Below are positions 8,988-16,687 of a stretch of DNA of 64,000 nt, piece after piece. The stretch comes from Trichocoleus sp. FACHB-40. GTDB lineage: Bacteria > Cyanobacteriota > Cyanobacteriia > Cyanobacteriales > FACHB-T130. A model generated the notes under the pieces. That model was not told where the DNA came from and did not search any database. It worked only from the letters and a program-made list of their open reading frames with translations. The stretch is from the NCBI RefSeq assembly GCF_014695915.1, contig NZ_JACJPF010000031.1, positions 62,001 to 126,000 of the forward strand, given 5' to 3'. Numbering within the stretch: position 1 is the first letter of the stretch; the number at the start of each line of letters is the position of its first letter. The position numbers and the translations under genes were made by a program.

Positions 8988-9135
8988 TAGGGATACTTAC
9001 TCTGGTTCTTATCCAAGCAGTGGAAGAGGAAGCGATTTTGAAAGCAGTGCCGGCACTTTCACCAATCGCCGCCAGAGGTGCTAGTTAGTGATGTTGGAAG
9101 GCTATGCCTTGATTCGTCAGGTGCAACACTCTTAA
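8962..9135 (+). pseudogene. Decayed response-regulator receiver domain
   Basis: Directly overlapping the kinase stop, the +1 frame from 8962 reads LKVRILVDDRDT, like the start of a receiver (LRILVVDDEADT in the upstream paralogue). A different frame at 9078 reads VLVSDVG, the phospho-acceptor motif. The first frame resumes near 9091 as EGYALIRQVQ, like the paralogue's DGYSLIRQIR. An in-frame TAG lies at 9082-9084. The pieces keep the order of a receiver but need several frameshifts, so this is a lost C-terminal receiver of the kinase. Confidence 0.75.
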
Positions 9136-9190
9136 GCCGAGTTACTAGCAACAGTGGTAAGTTTGGGCAAACAATGAAAAATCCAAAATT

Positions 9191-9242
9191 AAGAATTAAC
9201 AATTAAGAAGGCTTGCTGTTAAATGTTTAATTTTTAATTCTT
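9191..9242 (+). promoter_or_regulatory. Stem-loop abutting the start codon of the PEP-synthase-like gene
   Basis: AAGAATTAACAATTAA (9191-9206) pairs with TTAATTTTTAATTCTT (9227-9242) with 15 of 16 bases matching. The right arm ends at the base before ATG 9243. In the RNA the ribosome entry region would be double-stranded, and no Shine-Dalgarno motif is visible. It may be a translational control element or a chance AT-rich repeat. Confidence 0.45.
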
Positions 9243-11816
9243 ATGGATAATCTCCACTGGCTTGAGGAAATTAAATCAATCGACCGGACGCTGGTGGGAG
9301 ACAAAGCCTTCTTTTTGAGCAGAGTCATGCAGCGTGGCTATCCGGTCGTCCCCGGTTTTGTGGTTCCGGCGATCGCTACCCATGAATTTCTCGAAAGCGT
9401 CGAATGGTCAGAACCGCTTGGCTTGGATTTACCTTATTCTTCGCTACACCTGGATGTGGATAATCCCAAACAGTTGCAGCATCTCGCCCAAAAAATTCGT
9501 CAAGAAATTACCGCTGCTGCTTTACCGGAGTCTTGGCTGGAAAACATAAACTCCGCACAAGAGCGTTGGCATTCCCCAGTGTTGATTTTACGCCCTTCTC
9601 TAGCATTGGTGGGCAGTTCGGCATCCGTACTACGAACAAGCAATTGGTCGCTAGTACAGGAGTCTGGACTTCTAGAATCTCATACTTGTCTTGCGTCGCC
9701 AGAGGCTTTGGCTGCGGGGCTGAAAATAAGTTGGGCGGAACTGTTCCGTGCCCGAAGTTTATTTTATTGGCAGTCTTCTGGTATTCAGGTAACTCAGATA
9801 AATCTGGGAATTTTAGTGCAACCGCTGATGGAAGCGATCGCTTCTGGTACTCTGCACGTCTTACCCGAACTTTGGGAAATTCAGGCAACTTGGGGTATGG
9901 GGAAGGCGTTGTTTCGCGGCGAGGTGGTTCCAGATTCCTACCAAGTGCAACCAGAAACGGGTGAAGTGCAAACCCGCAACTTGGGAATTAAAACCCGTGC
10001 CTATCGAATTAAACAATACTCTACAGACGGGTTTGAAAACAGTACGGACAGTGTTCAGGTGGCAGTAAAGGCTTATGTCGCTGGGTTGATGGCTGATGAA
10101 GGTCTAGAGCCTTATCTTCTGGACGAGGAGCAACAAAAAAATTACGCTTTGTCAGAAAAGAACTTAAATGATCTGATAAACCTGGCAAGGCAATTAAAGG
10201 CTGAACTCGGGCCAGCTTTTTCTCTGGAGTGGATAATTTCTCCCCATGCAAATGAAGGCGACAAGCTTTATCTTACGCAAGTAAGCATTCAGCAGGCAGC
10301 CGTCAACTTGAGGGAGTCGGAAGTCCGAGATAGGCAACCAGCCGTTAGCAGTGATTCATCTATGGCTTCATTCAATTCACGGCCAGCTGTTCATTCTTTA
10401 TCTTCCCGCTCATCCCCGACTAGCCACAACCCACTGGAAGGCGATCGCGTTGTGCGGACATCTGGGCTAACACCTACAGCATCACAGCAGCAGCACTCAA
10501 TTAAGGGACTTGCAGCGGCGGCGGGACAAGCGATCGCGATCGCCCACGTATTAACAGAGAACCATCACACGCAGTGGTCACAAGCAGATGGAGTTTCATT
10601 ACCAGCAGTTAGCGGCAAGATTTTAGTTACCAAAAACATCACTCCTGATTTGCTTCCCCTGCTACGACAAGCTGCGGGGGTGATCGCTGAACAAGGTGGA
10701 ATGACTTGTCACGCTGCGATTGTTGCTAGAGAACTGGGTATTCCCGCTGTAGTTGGCGCTATCGGTGCTAGACAGCTGATTCAAAGTGGTGACTCGGTGC
10801 TACTTGATGGCGATCGAGGAGAAGTATATCGCCTTAGCGATGAAGAGTCATTAGTGATTAGTCAAAAGCCGTTAGCTAAACAACCGCCAATTTCCAATTT
10901 CCAATTTCCCATTGCTACTCAACTACTCGTCAACCTGAGTCAGCCAAGTAGTATTGAGCGTGCAGCGAATCTTCCTGTCGATGGAGTCGGCTTATTACGT
11001 TCAGAATTGCTGGTGCTGGACTTACTGGAGGGGCAACACCCTCACCGTTGGCTGCAACAGGGGCGCGATCGCGAATTAGTGGGGCTTCTATCCCAAAAGT
11101 TATGTGAGTTTGCTGCTGCTTTTGCGCCGCGTCCGGTATTTTACCGTTCTCTGGATTTGCGATCGCACGAATTTCTCTCTCTAATCGGTTCTCATCAAGT
11201 ACGAGCCGAAGCCAATCCGATGCTAGGTAACAGGGGAACCTTCAGCGCCACTTCTGACCCCGCCTTGTTCGATTTGGAAATGGCAGCTTTAGCCAGCGTA
11301 CAGCAGTCTGGCTACACTAATATGCACTTGATCTTGCCTTTTGTCCGCACCGTTGAGGAGTTTTCCTTCTGTCGCCAGCGAGCGATCGCAGCTGGGTTAA
11401 CTGAATCTGCCCAATTTCAACTCTGGATCATGGCTGAGGTGCCGTCTGTTTTGTTTCTGCTAGCAGATTATGTCAAAGCAGGCTGCATGGGCATCTCTAT
11501 TGGCTCTAACGATCTCACTCAGCTGCTTTTAGGAGTTGACCGTGAACACGCACAGATGGCGAGTGCGTTTGATGAGCGTCATCCAGCAGTGATTCAAGCG
11601 ATCGCGCAACTCATCGCTGGGGCAAAACAAGCGGGTATTCCCTGTTCTATCTGTGGTCAAGCTCCAGCTCAATATCCAGAATTGATTGACCAGCTAGTAC
11701 AGTGGGGTATTACTTCAATTTCCGTGGAACCGGATGCAGTTGAAAGAACATATAACGCGATCGCTCGTGCTGAACAACGCTTGATTCTAGAAGCCGCCCG
11801 TCGTCAACTTGGGTAG
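9243..11816 (+). CDS. PEP synthase / pyruvate phosphate dikinase-like protein, divergent
   Basis: The 857-residue protein has the three-part layout of PEP-utilising enzymes. An N-terminal nucleotide/pyruvate-binding-like domain spans about 1-350. The mobile phospho-His domain (about 420-530) has GGMTCHAA with His490. The C-terminal TIM barrel (about 555-850) has NPMLGNRG, IGSNDLTQ and Cys804 in SICGQAP. PEP synthase makes PEP from pyruvate and ATP. The swivelling His and barrel Cys are kept, but the N-terminal part is poorly conserved: the family's RSSA-type ATP motif reads RPSL here. A Ser-rich linker (355-415) and a repeat-like segment (549-557) separate domains. It may be a PEP-binding protein with altered activity rather than true PpsA. 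Confidence 0.8.
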   Translation: MDNLHWLEEIKSIDRTLVGDKAFFLSRVMQRGYPVVPGFVVPAIATHEFLESVEWSEPLGLDLPYSSLHLDVDNPKQLQHLAQKIRQEITAAALPESWLENINSAQERWHSPVLILRPSLALVGSSASVLRTSNWSLVQESGLLESHTCLASPEALAAGLKISWAELFRARSLFYWQSSGIQVTQINLGILVQPLMEAIASGTLHVLPELWEIQATWGMGKALFRGEVVPDSYQVQPETGEVQTRNLGIKTRAYRIKQYSTDGFENSTDSVQVAVKAYVAGLMADEGLEPYLLDEEQQKNYALSEKNLNDLINLARQLKAELGPAFSLEWIISPHANEGDKLYLTQVSIQQAAVNLRESEVRDRQPAVSSDSSMASFNSRPAVHSLSSRSSPTSHNPLEGDRVVRTSGLTPTASQQQHSIKGLAAAAGQAIAIAHVLTENHHTQWSQADGVSLPAVSGKILVTKNITPDLLPLLRQAAGVIAEQGGMTCHAAIVARELGIPAVVGAIGARQLIQSGDSVLLDGDRGEVYRLSDEESLVISQKPLAKQPPISNFQFPIATQLLVNLSQPSSIERAANLPVDGVGLLRSELLVLDLLEGQHPHRWLQQGRDRELVGLLSQKLCEFAAAFAPRPVFYRSLDLRSHEFLSLIGSHQVRAEANPMLGNRGTFSATSDPALFDLEMAALASVQQSGYTNMHLILPFVRTVEEFSFCRQRAIAAGLTESAQFQLWIMAEVPSVLFLLADYVKAGCMGISIGSNDLTQLLLGVDREHAQMASAFDERHPAVIQAIAQLIAGAKQAGIPCSICGQAPAQYPELIDQLVQWGITSISVEPDAVERTYNAIARAEQRLILEAARRQLG

Positions 11817-11822
11817 TTTGTG

Positions 11823-11856
11823 CAAGAGTTGGAAGGTTTTAACCTTCCAACTCTTG
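11823..11856. terminator. Perfect 16-bp-stem hairpin between convergent genes
   Basis: CAAGAGTTGGAAGGTT at 11823-11838 is exactly complementary to 11841-11856, with a TT turn. It sits 7 bases after the stop of the PEP-synthase-like gene and 12 bases beyond the end of the minus-strand pseudogene. No T run follows on either strand, so a factor-assisted or bidirectional terminator, or a repeat, is more likely than a classic intrinsic terminator. Confidence 0.6.
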
Positions 11857-11867
11857 CCTCAGTGGCT

Positions 11868-12975
11868 TTAAAACCGTAAAATTGCCGCCACCGGAGCTTC
11901 ATCTGGCACTATTTCCGGTTCCACAGCATAAACTGTGCCACCATTCAAAAGCGTATGCACGGCAGCAAAATCCACCATATCCTCATCATCCGGCTGTGGT
12001 TCCGGATGTAAATCTACTGTCATTGTATCCGGGTTAAACTGTCCCCAATGCTGCTCGCCTACTGCCACAAACAAAGAATCAACCCGTTGAGAATAAGCAG
12101 ATTAAATAATTTTCTTGATGTCGTGAGATACTTTACTCGTATCGTTTCCAGCTAGTTCCTTGTATTCCTCTACAGCTCGCTCAATTTTCTGATGAAATAG
12201 AGGTTCTACAATTTCCCAAGCTTGTGACTGCAATTCTTCAGGCTTGACATTTTCCTGATTTCCAGTAATCCTTTCCTCTACTAAATGTTGGTAATTATTA
12301 GCCTCTTTGTATGGAAATAGATACTCAACTCCTGCCAACACTAAAGGCGATTTCTTATTTTTCAGTAAAATGTGCAATGCGTTATCAACGATGTGGAAAT
12401 ATTGCAGGATGTCCTGCTTAATATCATCCCGATCAGGACTTCCTTGTCCATGAAAACTGCCCGCCTGCTGAGCAGCATTAGCGGTTCCACCTTTCGATGT
12501 GCTGATCCGGAACTGACCCTCCTTAGCCGTCTCGTCGTATTGGAGAGCTTCATCCATGCTCTTAGGCAAACCTTCTAACTCTACCTCCTTAACGGTGGAG
12601 CGAGTTGCCTCTAGCAGCTTAACCTGCTTTTGGCTAAGAGCCAGAATGTAGAATTTTCCATCATTCATTATTGATTAGATGCAGCAGCGGCTTCAAGTGG
12701 AAGCGATCGCTTACAACCACCAAGTCTTGAAACTCTTCCGGAAGATAGTAGTAGCGAAATACATCTGGCGACACAAAAATTGCCAGTCCGTGGTCTTGGT
12801 TTTCCCAAAAATCACCAGTATCAAGCTCATGCACTTGCTGGAACCATTCCATTGTCTGTTGATGGTCAAGACCCATTTCATCCAAACGTTGCTCTGCCTC
12901 ACGAATGAGATTTTTGAAACGAATCGGGTTTTGTCTAATATCTGGCCCCGCCTTTTGCACCGGCATAGAACCCAT
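11868..12975 (-). pseudogene. Broken baeRF-like gene, paralogue of the intact copy at 13159
   Basis: Three minus-strand pieces (12975-12661, 12668-12102, 12074-11868) align end to end with the protein at 13159-14316, sharing VVVSDRFHLKPL, GLPKSMDEALQYDETAK, HGQG and GGTVYAVEPE. Between the first two pieces the bases ATGA are duplicated (near 12661-12670), which shifts the frame. Between the second and third the frame is unchanged but a TAA stands where the intact copy has Gln. The N-terminal 25 or so codons are missing, and homology stops at an IS-end-like sequence (12965-12979). Separate translation of the overlapping pieces cannot be excluded, but three lesions point to a pseudogene. Confidence 0.85.
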
Positions 12976-12979
12976 TTGA
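12965..12979. repeat. 15-base IS-end-like sequence at the pseudogene breakpoint
   Basis: ATAGAACCCATTTGA is identical to 14604-14618, which borders the 3' end of an IS5-type transposase remnant. Here it lies exactly where similarity to the intact baeRF-like gene ends. It is best read as one terminus of an insertion sequence left after insertion and deletion. Confidence 0.5.
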
Positions 12980-13158
12980 CATTCTTACAATTCTGGACAG
13001 TTCTGGATTAACGTCCTTACCCCCTTTGAATCTAGTTCTCATAGCGTATTGCAGCGACCTCTGAGCTTCTTTTCTACCATTCGGCAGGGGCTTCGGCTTG
13101 AAAAGTTTTTATAGTATGAGGGTTCCGTTGCACATCTTTTTAATCCTGTCTTAATAAT

Positions 13159-14316
13159 ATGAGCTTCCTTTCGATCGAAGAACTGAAAGAACTCGTCGAA
13201 CAGCCGCAAGGACTGTGTGTATCAATTTACATGCCGACCGTGCAGCTTAGTTCAGAAACTCAGCAAAACTCTGTCCGCTTTAAAAATATACTTCGGCAGG
13301 CGGAAGCGGAGTTAAAAAAATATGAATTGCACCCGACTGATCCAAGCCAATTTCTTCAGCCTGCGAGTGAACTGGATGAAGATGAATTTTGGCAGCAACA
13401 GAACGCAGGTTTAGCATTGTTCATCTCAGAAGGGTTCTTCCGTTTCTATCGGGTACCGATCGACCTGATTGAACTGGTAGTCGTAAGCGATCGCTTTCAT
13501 CTCAAGCCACTAATTCCGCTGTTGAGTGGAGATGACCGCTTCTATATTCTCACGCTCGGTCAACGTGATGTGCGCCTTGTCGAATGCAACCGCTACGGTA
13601 TCACCCGTGAAGTCGAAATCGAAGGCTTGCCGAAGAGTATGGATGAAGCCTTGCAGTATGACGAAACGGCGAAAGATGAACAGCGACGTCAGGGCGCGGG
13701 CGCAGGTCGTTCAGCTTTGCAAGCAGGTGGTTCCTATCACGGACAGGGCGGCGAACGCGAAAACGTTAAGGAAGATTTGCTGCAATATTTCCTGTTAGTT
13801 GATAAAAGCTTGCACGACTTCTTCCGCAATCGCCGCTCGCCGCTTGTTCTAGCTGGCGTTAGCTATTTGCTGCCGATTTATCACGAGGCAAATACCTACA
13901 ATTTCATTGTGGAAGAAGGAATTCAACACAACACAAAGGAGCGAACGGCAGAAGAACTTCATGCAGAAGCATGGGCAATCATAGAGCCACAGTTTAAAGC
14001 AGACCAGGAAAAAGCGATCGATTATTATCATGAGTCAATTGCGGCTGGCAAAGGATCAAATGATTTGAATGAAGTCATTCAAGGTGCATTTTATGGTCGC
14101 GTAGAACAGCTTTTTGTTCCAATTTGTGTACAAAGATGGGGACATTTTGACCCGGACTCAATGGAACTTGAGATACATAATGAGGCTCGTCCTGGTGATG
14201 AAGATTTGCTCAATGCAGCAGCGATTCAAACGATCTTTCACGGAGGAACGGTATATGCTGTTGAACCGGAAAAAGTACCGGACAATACCCCTGTTGCGGC
14301 AGTATTTCGCTACTAA
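13159..14316 (+). CDS. baeRF-like protein (bacterial relative of archaeo-eukaryotic release factor)
   Basis: The 385-residue soluble protein resembles the baeRF group, long annotated as hypothetical. Segments supporting this are CVSIYMPT, GLALFISEGFFRFYRVP, VVVSDRFHLKPLIPLL, FYILTLGQRDVRLVE, a Gly-rich HGQGG loop near residue 195, PLVLAGVSYLLP and the C-terminal GGTVYAVEPEKVP. Members of the superfamily are thought to act on stalled or damaged translation complexes, but none of that is shown by this sequence. Start ATG 13159 has no strong ribosome site. It faces away from a broken paralogue across a 180-base spacer. Transposase remnants lie just downstream. Confidence 0.75.
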   Translation: MSFLSIEELKELVEQPQGLCVSIYMPTVQLSSETQQNSVRFKNILRQAEAELKKYELHPTDPSQFLQPASELDEDEFWQQQNAGLALFISEGFFRFYRVPIDLIELVVVSDRFHLKPLIPLLSGDDRFYILTLGQRDVRLVECNRYGITREVEIEGLPKSMDEALQYDETAKDEQRRQGAGAGRSALQAGGSYHGQGGERENVKEDLLQYFLLVDKSLHDFFRNRRSPLVLAGVSYLLPIYHEANTYNFIVEEGIQHNTKERTAEELHAEAWAIIEPQFKADQEKAIDYYHESIAAGKGSNDLNEVIQGAFYGRVEQLFVPICVQRWGHFDPDSMELEIHNEARPGDEDLLNAAAIQTIFHGGTVYAVEPEKVPDNTPVAAVFRY

Positions 14317-14382
14317 TTGGTAAGGAAAGCGAGGATGTGGAAGAATCTATTTAGGGGTAAAGGTAGCGAAGCTGCAACGAAG

Positions 14383-14399
14383 TAGACACGCGATGTCTA
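14383..14399 (+). terminator. Small hairpin after the baeRF-like gene
   Basis: TAGACA-CGCGA-TGTCTA forms a 6-bp stem about 70 bases after the stop. No T run follows, so it is a weak terminator candidate. Confidence 0.25.
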
Positions 14400-14438
14400 G
14401 AAGTTCTGCTACTAGCTCATCCTAGAAAAATTCTGTCT

Positions 14439-14594
14439 TTAAACAGCATCCAATTTTAGCTGCTGATGTATGTCTAACTGAAGCGTGCCATAGGGATTGG
14501 CACGCTCCCATATCAACGGAGTCAACGCCCGTAAGTCCTCTTGAAAGAGCCGCTTCATCAGCACTTCTTTGGTCGCGTTTTGTTCTATATTATT
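14439..14594 (-). pseudogene. Transposase C-terminal remnant, possibly Tn3-like
   Basis: An open minus-strand frame ends at TAA 14439-14441 and reads KEVLMKRLFQEDLRALTP, LIWERANPYGTLQLD. This resembles the C-terminal end of Tn3-type transposases, where a Pro-Leu-Trp-Glu-His and Tyr-Gly pattern is common. It lacks everything upstream and has a stop at 14595-14597. The assignment rests on a short match from memory. It is adjacent to an IS5-type remnant. Confidence 0.4.
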
Positions 14595-14603
14595 TTAACG
14601 ATT

Positions 14604-14989
14604 ATAGAACCCATTTGAGATATTAGGAAGGAGCTGAAAGCCGTTTGAGCATTAGCCTGACAAAGCAGAAATCGATTTTGGTTGTGACATGAGATAAGGT
14701 GCGCTTCTTCGTTCTTCACCAGACTCTTACAGCGCTCCATCCAAGCATTGGAACGTTCAATCACCCATCGTGCGATGGCTGGGACAAATCCAGATTTTCC
14801 TTGCACCTCCTTCTCTGGTTTCGAGGGTTTCGTCGAACGCTCAAACCTGATTTTTGTCATAATCTGATGATAAACCTGCTCTAACTTCTCAATCAAATAA
14901 TCAAGGTGATAACCGTGGTCTAGCAGAATAGTGATCTTGGGAATATTGACCGGTTTCGATTTGAAATAGTCGATGTTGAGCAGTTCATT
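14604..14989 (-). mobile_element. IS5-family-type insertion sequence remnant with frameshifted transposase
   Basis: The minus strand reads NELLNIDYFKSKPVNIPKI, then ITILLDHGYH (acidic residue of the catalytic triad), IMTKIRFE and RWVIERSNAWMERCKSLVKN, the conserved C-terminal half of an IS5-type DDE transposase. After KNEE the frame shifts by one; the expected tail RTLSHVTTKIDFCFVRLMLK continues in another frame and stops at TAA 14623-14625. The N-terminal half is missing (TGA at 14990-14992). ATAGAACCCATTTGA at 14604-14618 is the likely terminal repeat. The element is dead. Confidence 0.7.
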
Positions 14990-15073
14990 TCACGTCAAGA
15001 CTAATACTTATTCATCTTTCTTTTGACAGAAAAGTTTCTCGTTTTCTCTTTCTCCTGGCTTACGCCATCTACC

Positions 15074-15880
15074 ATGACCAACAGCAATCAAATGAAACAG
15101 TGGCAAGTAATTGGACTGCTACCAGCAGGAGGACAAGCAGCGCGAATTTCCCCTTTACCAGTTAGCAAAGAATTGTATCCAATTGGATTTCGCCGCGTGG
15201 AGGATAACAGCTTACGCCCCAAAGTCGTTTGCCATTACCTACTGGAAAAGATGCGGCTGGCAGGTATTACCAAGGCTTACACCGTGTTGCGTCCGGGTAA
15301 GTGGGATATTCCTGCCTACTTTGGCGATGGCACCATGCTAAACATGAACATGGGCTATTTAATTATCAGTTTGCCTTTCGGCGCGGCTTACACTTTGGAT
15401 CAAGCCTATCCCTTTGTGCAAGATGCTGTTGTAGCAATGGGTTTTCCTGACATTCTTTTTCAGCCGGATGATGCTTTTGTGCGGTTACTCGCACGCCTTG
15501 AGGCTAGTAATGCGGATGTTGTCTTGGGATTATTTCCTACGGAAGAGCCGCAAAAAGCTGGTATGGTTGATTTTGATGCCGCCCGACGAGTATACAAGGT
15601 GATTGAAAAACCACCACAGAGTCAACTGCGATATATGTGGGGTATTGCAGTTTGGACACCAGCTTTTACACAGTTTATGCACGAGCATCTGGCTGCTATC
15701 CAGACACTTAGTAGTTTAGTACCACAGCTAGAGTTACCGATTGGGGATGTGATTCAGGCTGGAATTGACAATGGTTTGCGGGTAGAAGCAGAGGCGTTTC
15801 CAGAGGGGACATATTTGGATATTGGCACGCCACCGGATTTAGTTCGTGCAGTTCGCCTCTTTGCTGCTGAGGAAATTTAA
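15074..15880 (+). CDS. Sugar-phosphate nucleotidyltransferase (RmlA/GlmU-like fold)
   Basis: The protein (about 268 residues from ATG 15074) opens with GLLPAGGQAARISPLPVSKE, a variant of the GGxGTRL-PLT-K nucleotide-binding loop of glucose-1-phosphate nucleotidyltransferases. Later landmarks are GFPDILFQPDDAF, which matches the metal-binding Asp region, the VIEKP motif, and YLDIGTPPDL near the end. Such enzymes join NTP to a sugar 1-phosphate for polysaccharide or cell-wall sugar synthesis. The usual Gly-Thr before Arg is Ala-Ala, so the substrate is uncertain. The frame is open back to a TTG at 15023, but that segment looks unconserved and abuts IS debris. ATG 15092 is another option. Confidence 0.75.
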   Translation: MTNSNQMKQWQVIGLLPAGGQAARISPLPVSKELYPIGFRRVEDNSLRPKVVCHYLLEKMRLAGITKAYTVLRPGKWDIPAYFGDGTMLNMNMGYLIISLPFGAAYTLDQAYPFVQDAVVAMGFPDILFQPDDAFVRLLARLEASNADVVLGLFPTEEPQKAGMVDFDAARRVYKVIEKPPQSQLRYMWGIAVWTPAFTQFMHEHLAAIQTLSSLVPQLELPIGDVIQAGIDNGLRVEAEAFPEGTYLDIGTPPDLVRAVRLFAAEEI

Positions 15881-15885
15881 GCCAG

Positions 15886-16536
15886 TTACTGATAACTGCT
15901 AACTTTCGACTCCTTTGGCGATCGCGATCGCAAAATTATCCCCAAACTCACTTGCTTCATCAGCCAGTACAACAAAGTCACCACCCCAAAGGTGATAAAC
16001 ATAACTAGCAGCGGCCATTTGCCTACTAAATCATCGACTACGCTTGTCAATAAGGCATCTGGTTGGGTAATCAAGTCCCAACTGTTGAAGCGGAGGAATC
16101 TTCCTAGAAAGATGCCAACGGCGCTTAGTCCGTGCAACGTCAATTCAACTGCAAGAATGTATTTACCTAAACCTTGCCGGTGTAAGTAGTAACCCAGGTT
16201 AATTATCGATAAAACGTAGGCTTCAAACCCAGCTAGGATAACTAGCAAATACTGGGGAATCAGAATCAGAGTAATCATCCACACCGAGTTGATAGCGCGA
16301 ATATCCTGAATTAAGTGAATAATATCCGTCAATAGATAGGGAGCATTGGGCAAAAAAGCCACAAAAACGCACAATCCCGCCCACCAGATAAGCGATCGCT
16401 TTTGGTTACTGCGAAATAGCCAAACACTCAAAGCCAAAGGAATAAATGCCAAAAATAGATTCCAAGTCATCCAGCGGCTATTGAGGCGCAAAACACGCGC
16501 TATATTGACCATCCAATTAATTAGTTCAAATTTCAT
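15886..16536 (-). CDS. DUF1361 membrane protein
   Basis: The 216-residue protein has about five membrane spans (near 25-41, 49-72, 85-108, 126-147 and 174-192). FLPNAPYLLTD at 61-71 is the signature of DUF1361 integral membrane proteins, whose function is unknown. A GGAG precedes ATG 16536 by about a dozen bases. It converges with the nucleotidyltransferase gene across only a few bases, so the two transcripts probably overlap at their ends. Confidence 0.85.
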   Translation of the reverse strand: MKFELINWMVNIARVLRLNSRWMTWNLFLAFIPLALSVWLFRSNQKRSLIWWAGLCVFVAFLPNAPYLLTDIIHLIQDIRAINSVWMITLILIPQYLLVILAGFEAYVLSIINLGYYLHRQGLGKYILAVELTLHGLSAVGIFLGRFLRFNSWDLITQPDALLTSVVDDLVGKWPLLVMFITFGVVTLLYWLMKQVSLGIILRSRSPKESKVSSYQ

Positions 16537-16687
16537 AGGCGCTTTTTCTCTCCTTGGCTAATCAATAATATTCCCACAGGCTCTTATCCTGGGGCTATAC
16601 CAGCAAAGCTTGACGTGAGCAGGCTTAGTTTGTTCGCCTTTGACTTTAGTCGTCAGGCATTTTGCTTTTCCCACTATAGCTACTGTC

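Noticed and set aside
12102-12975. Two overlapping, translationally coupled genes rather than a pseudogene
   Set aside because: Each piece covers only part of one conserved protein, the overlap arises from a 4-base duplication, and a third piece is cut off by an in-frame stop.
14383-14399. Small tRNA- or sRNA-like fold after the baeRF gene
   Set aside because: Only a 6-bp hairpin is present; no cloverleaf or conserved arm sequences exist here or elsewhere in the window.
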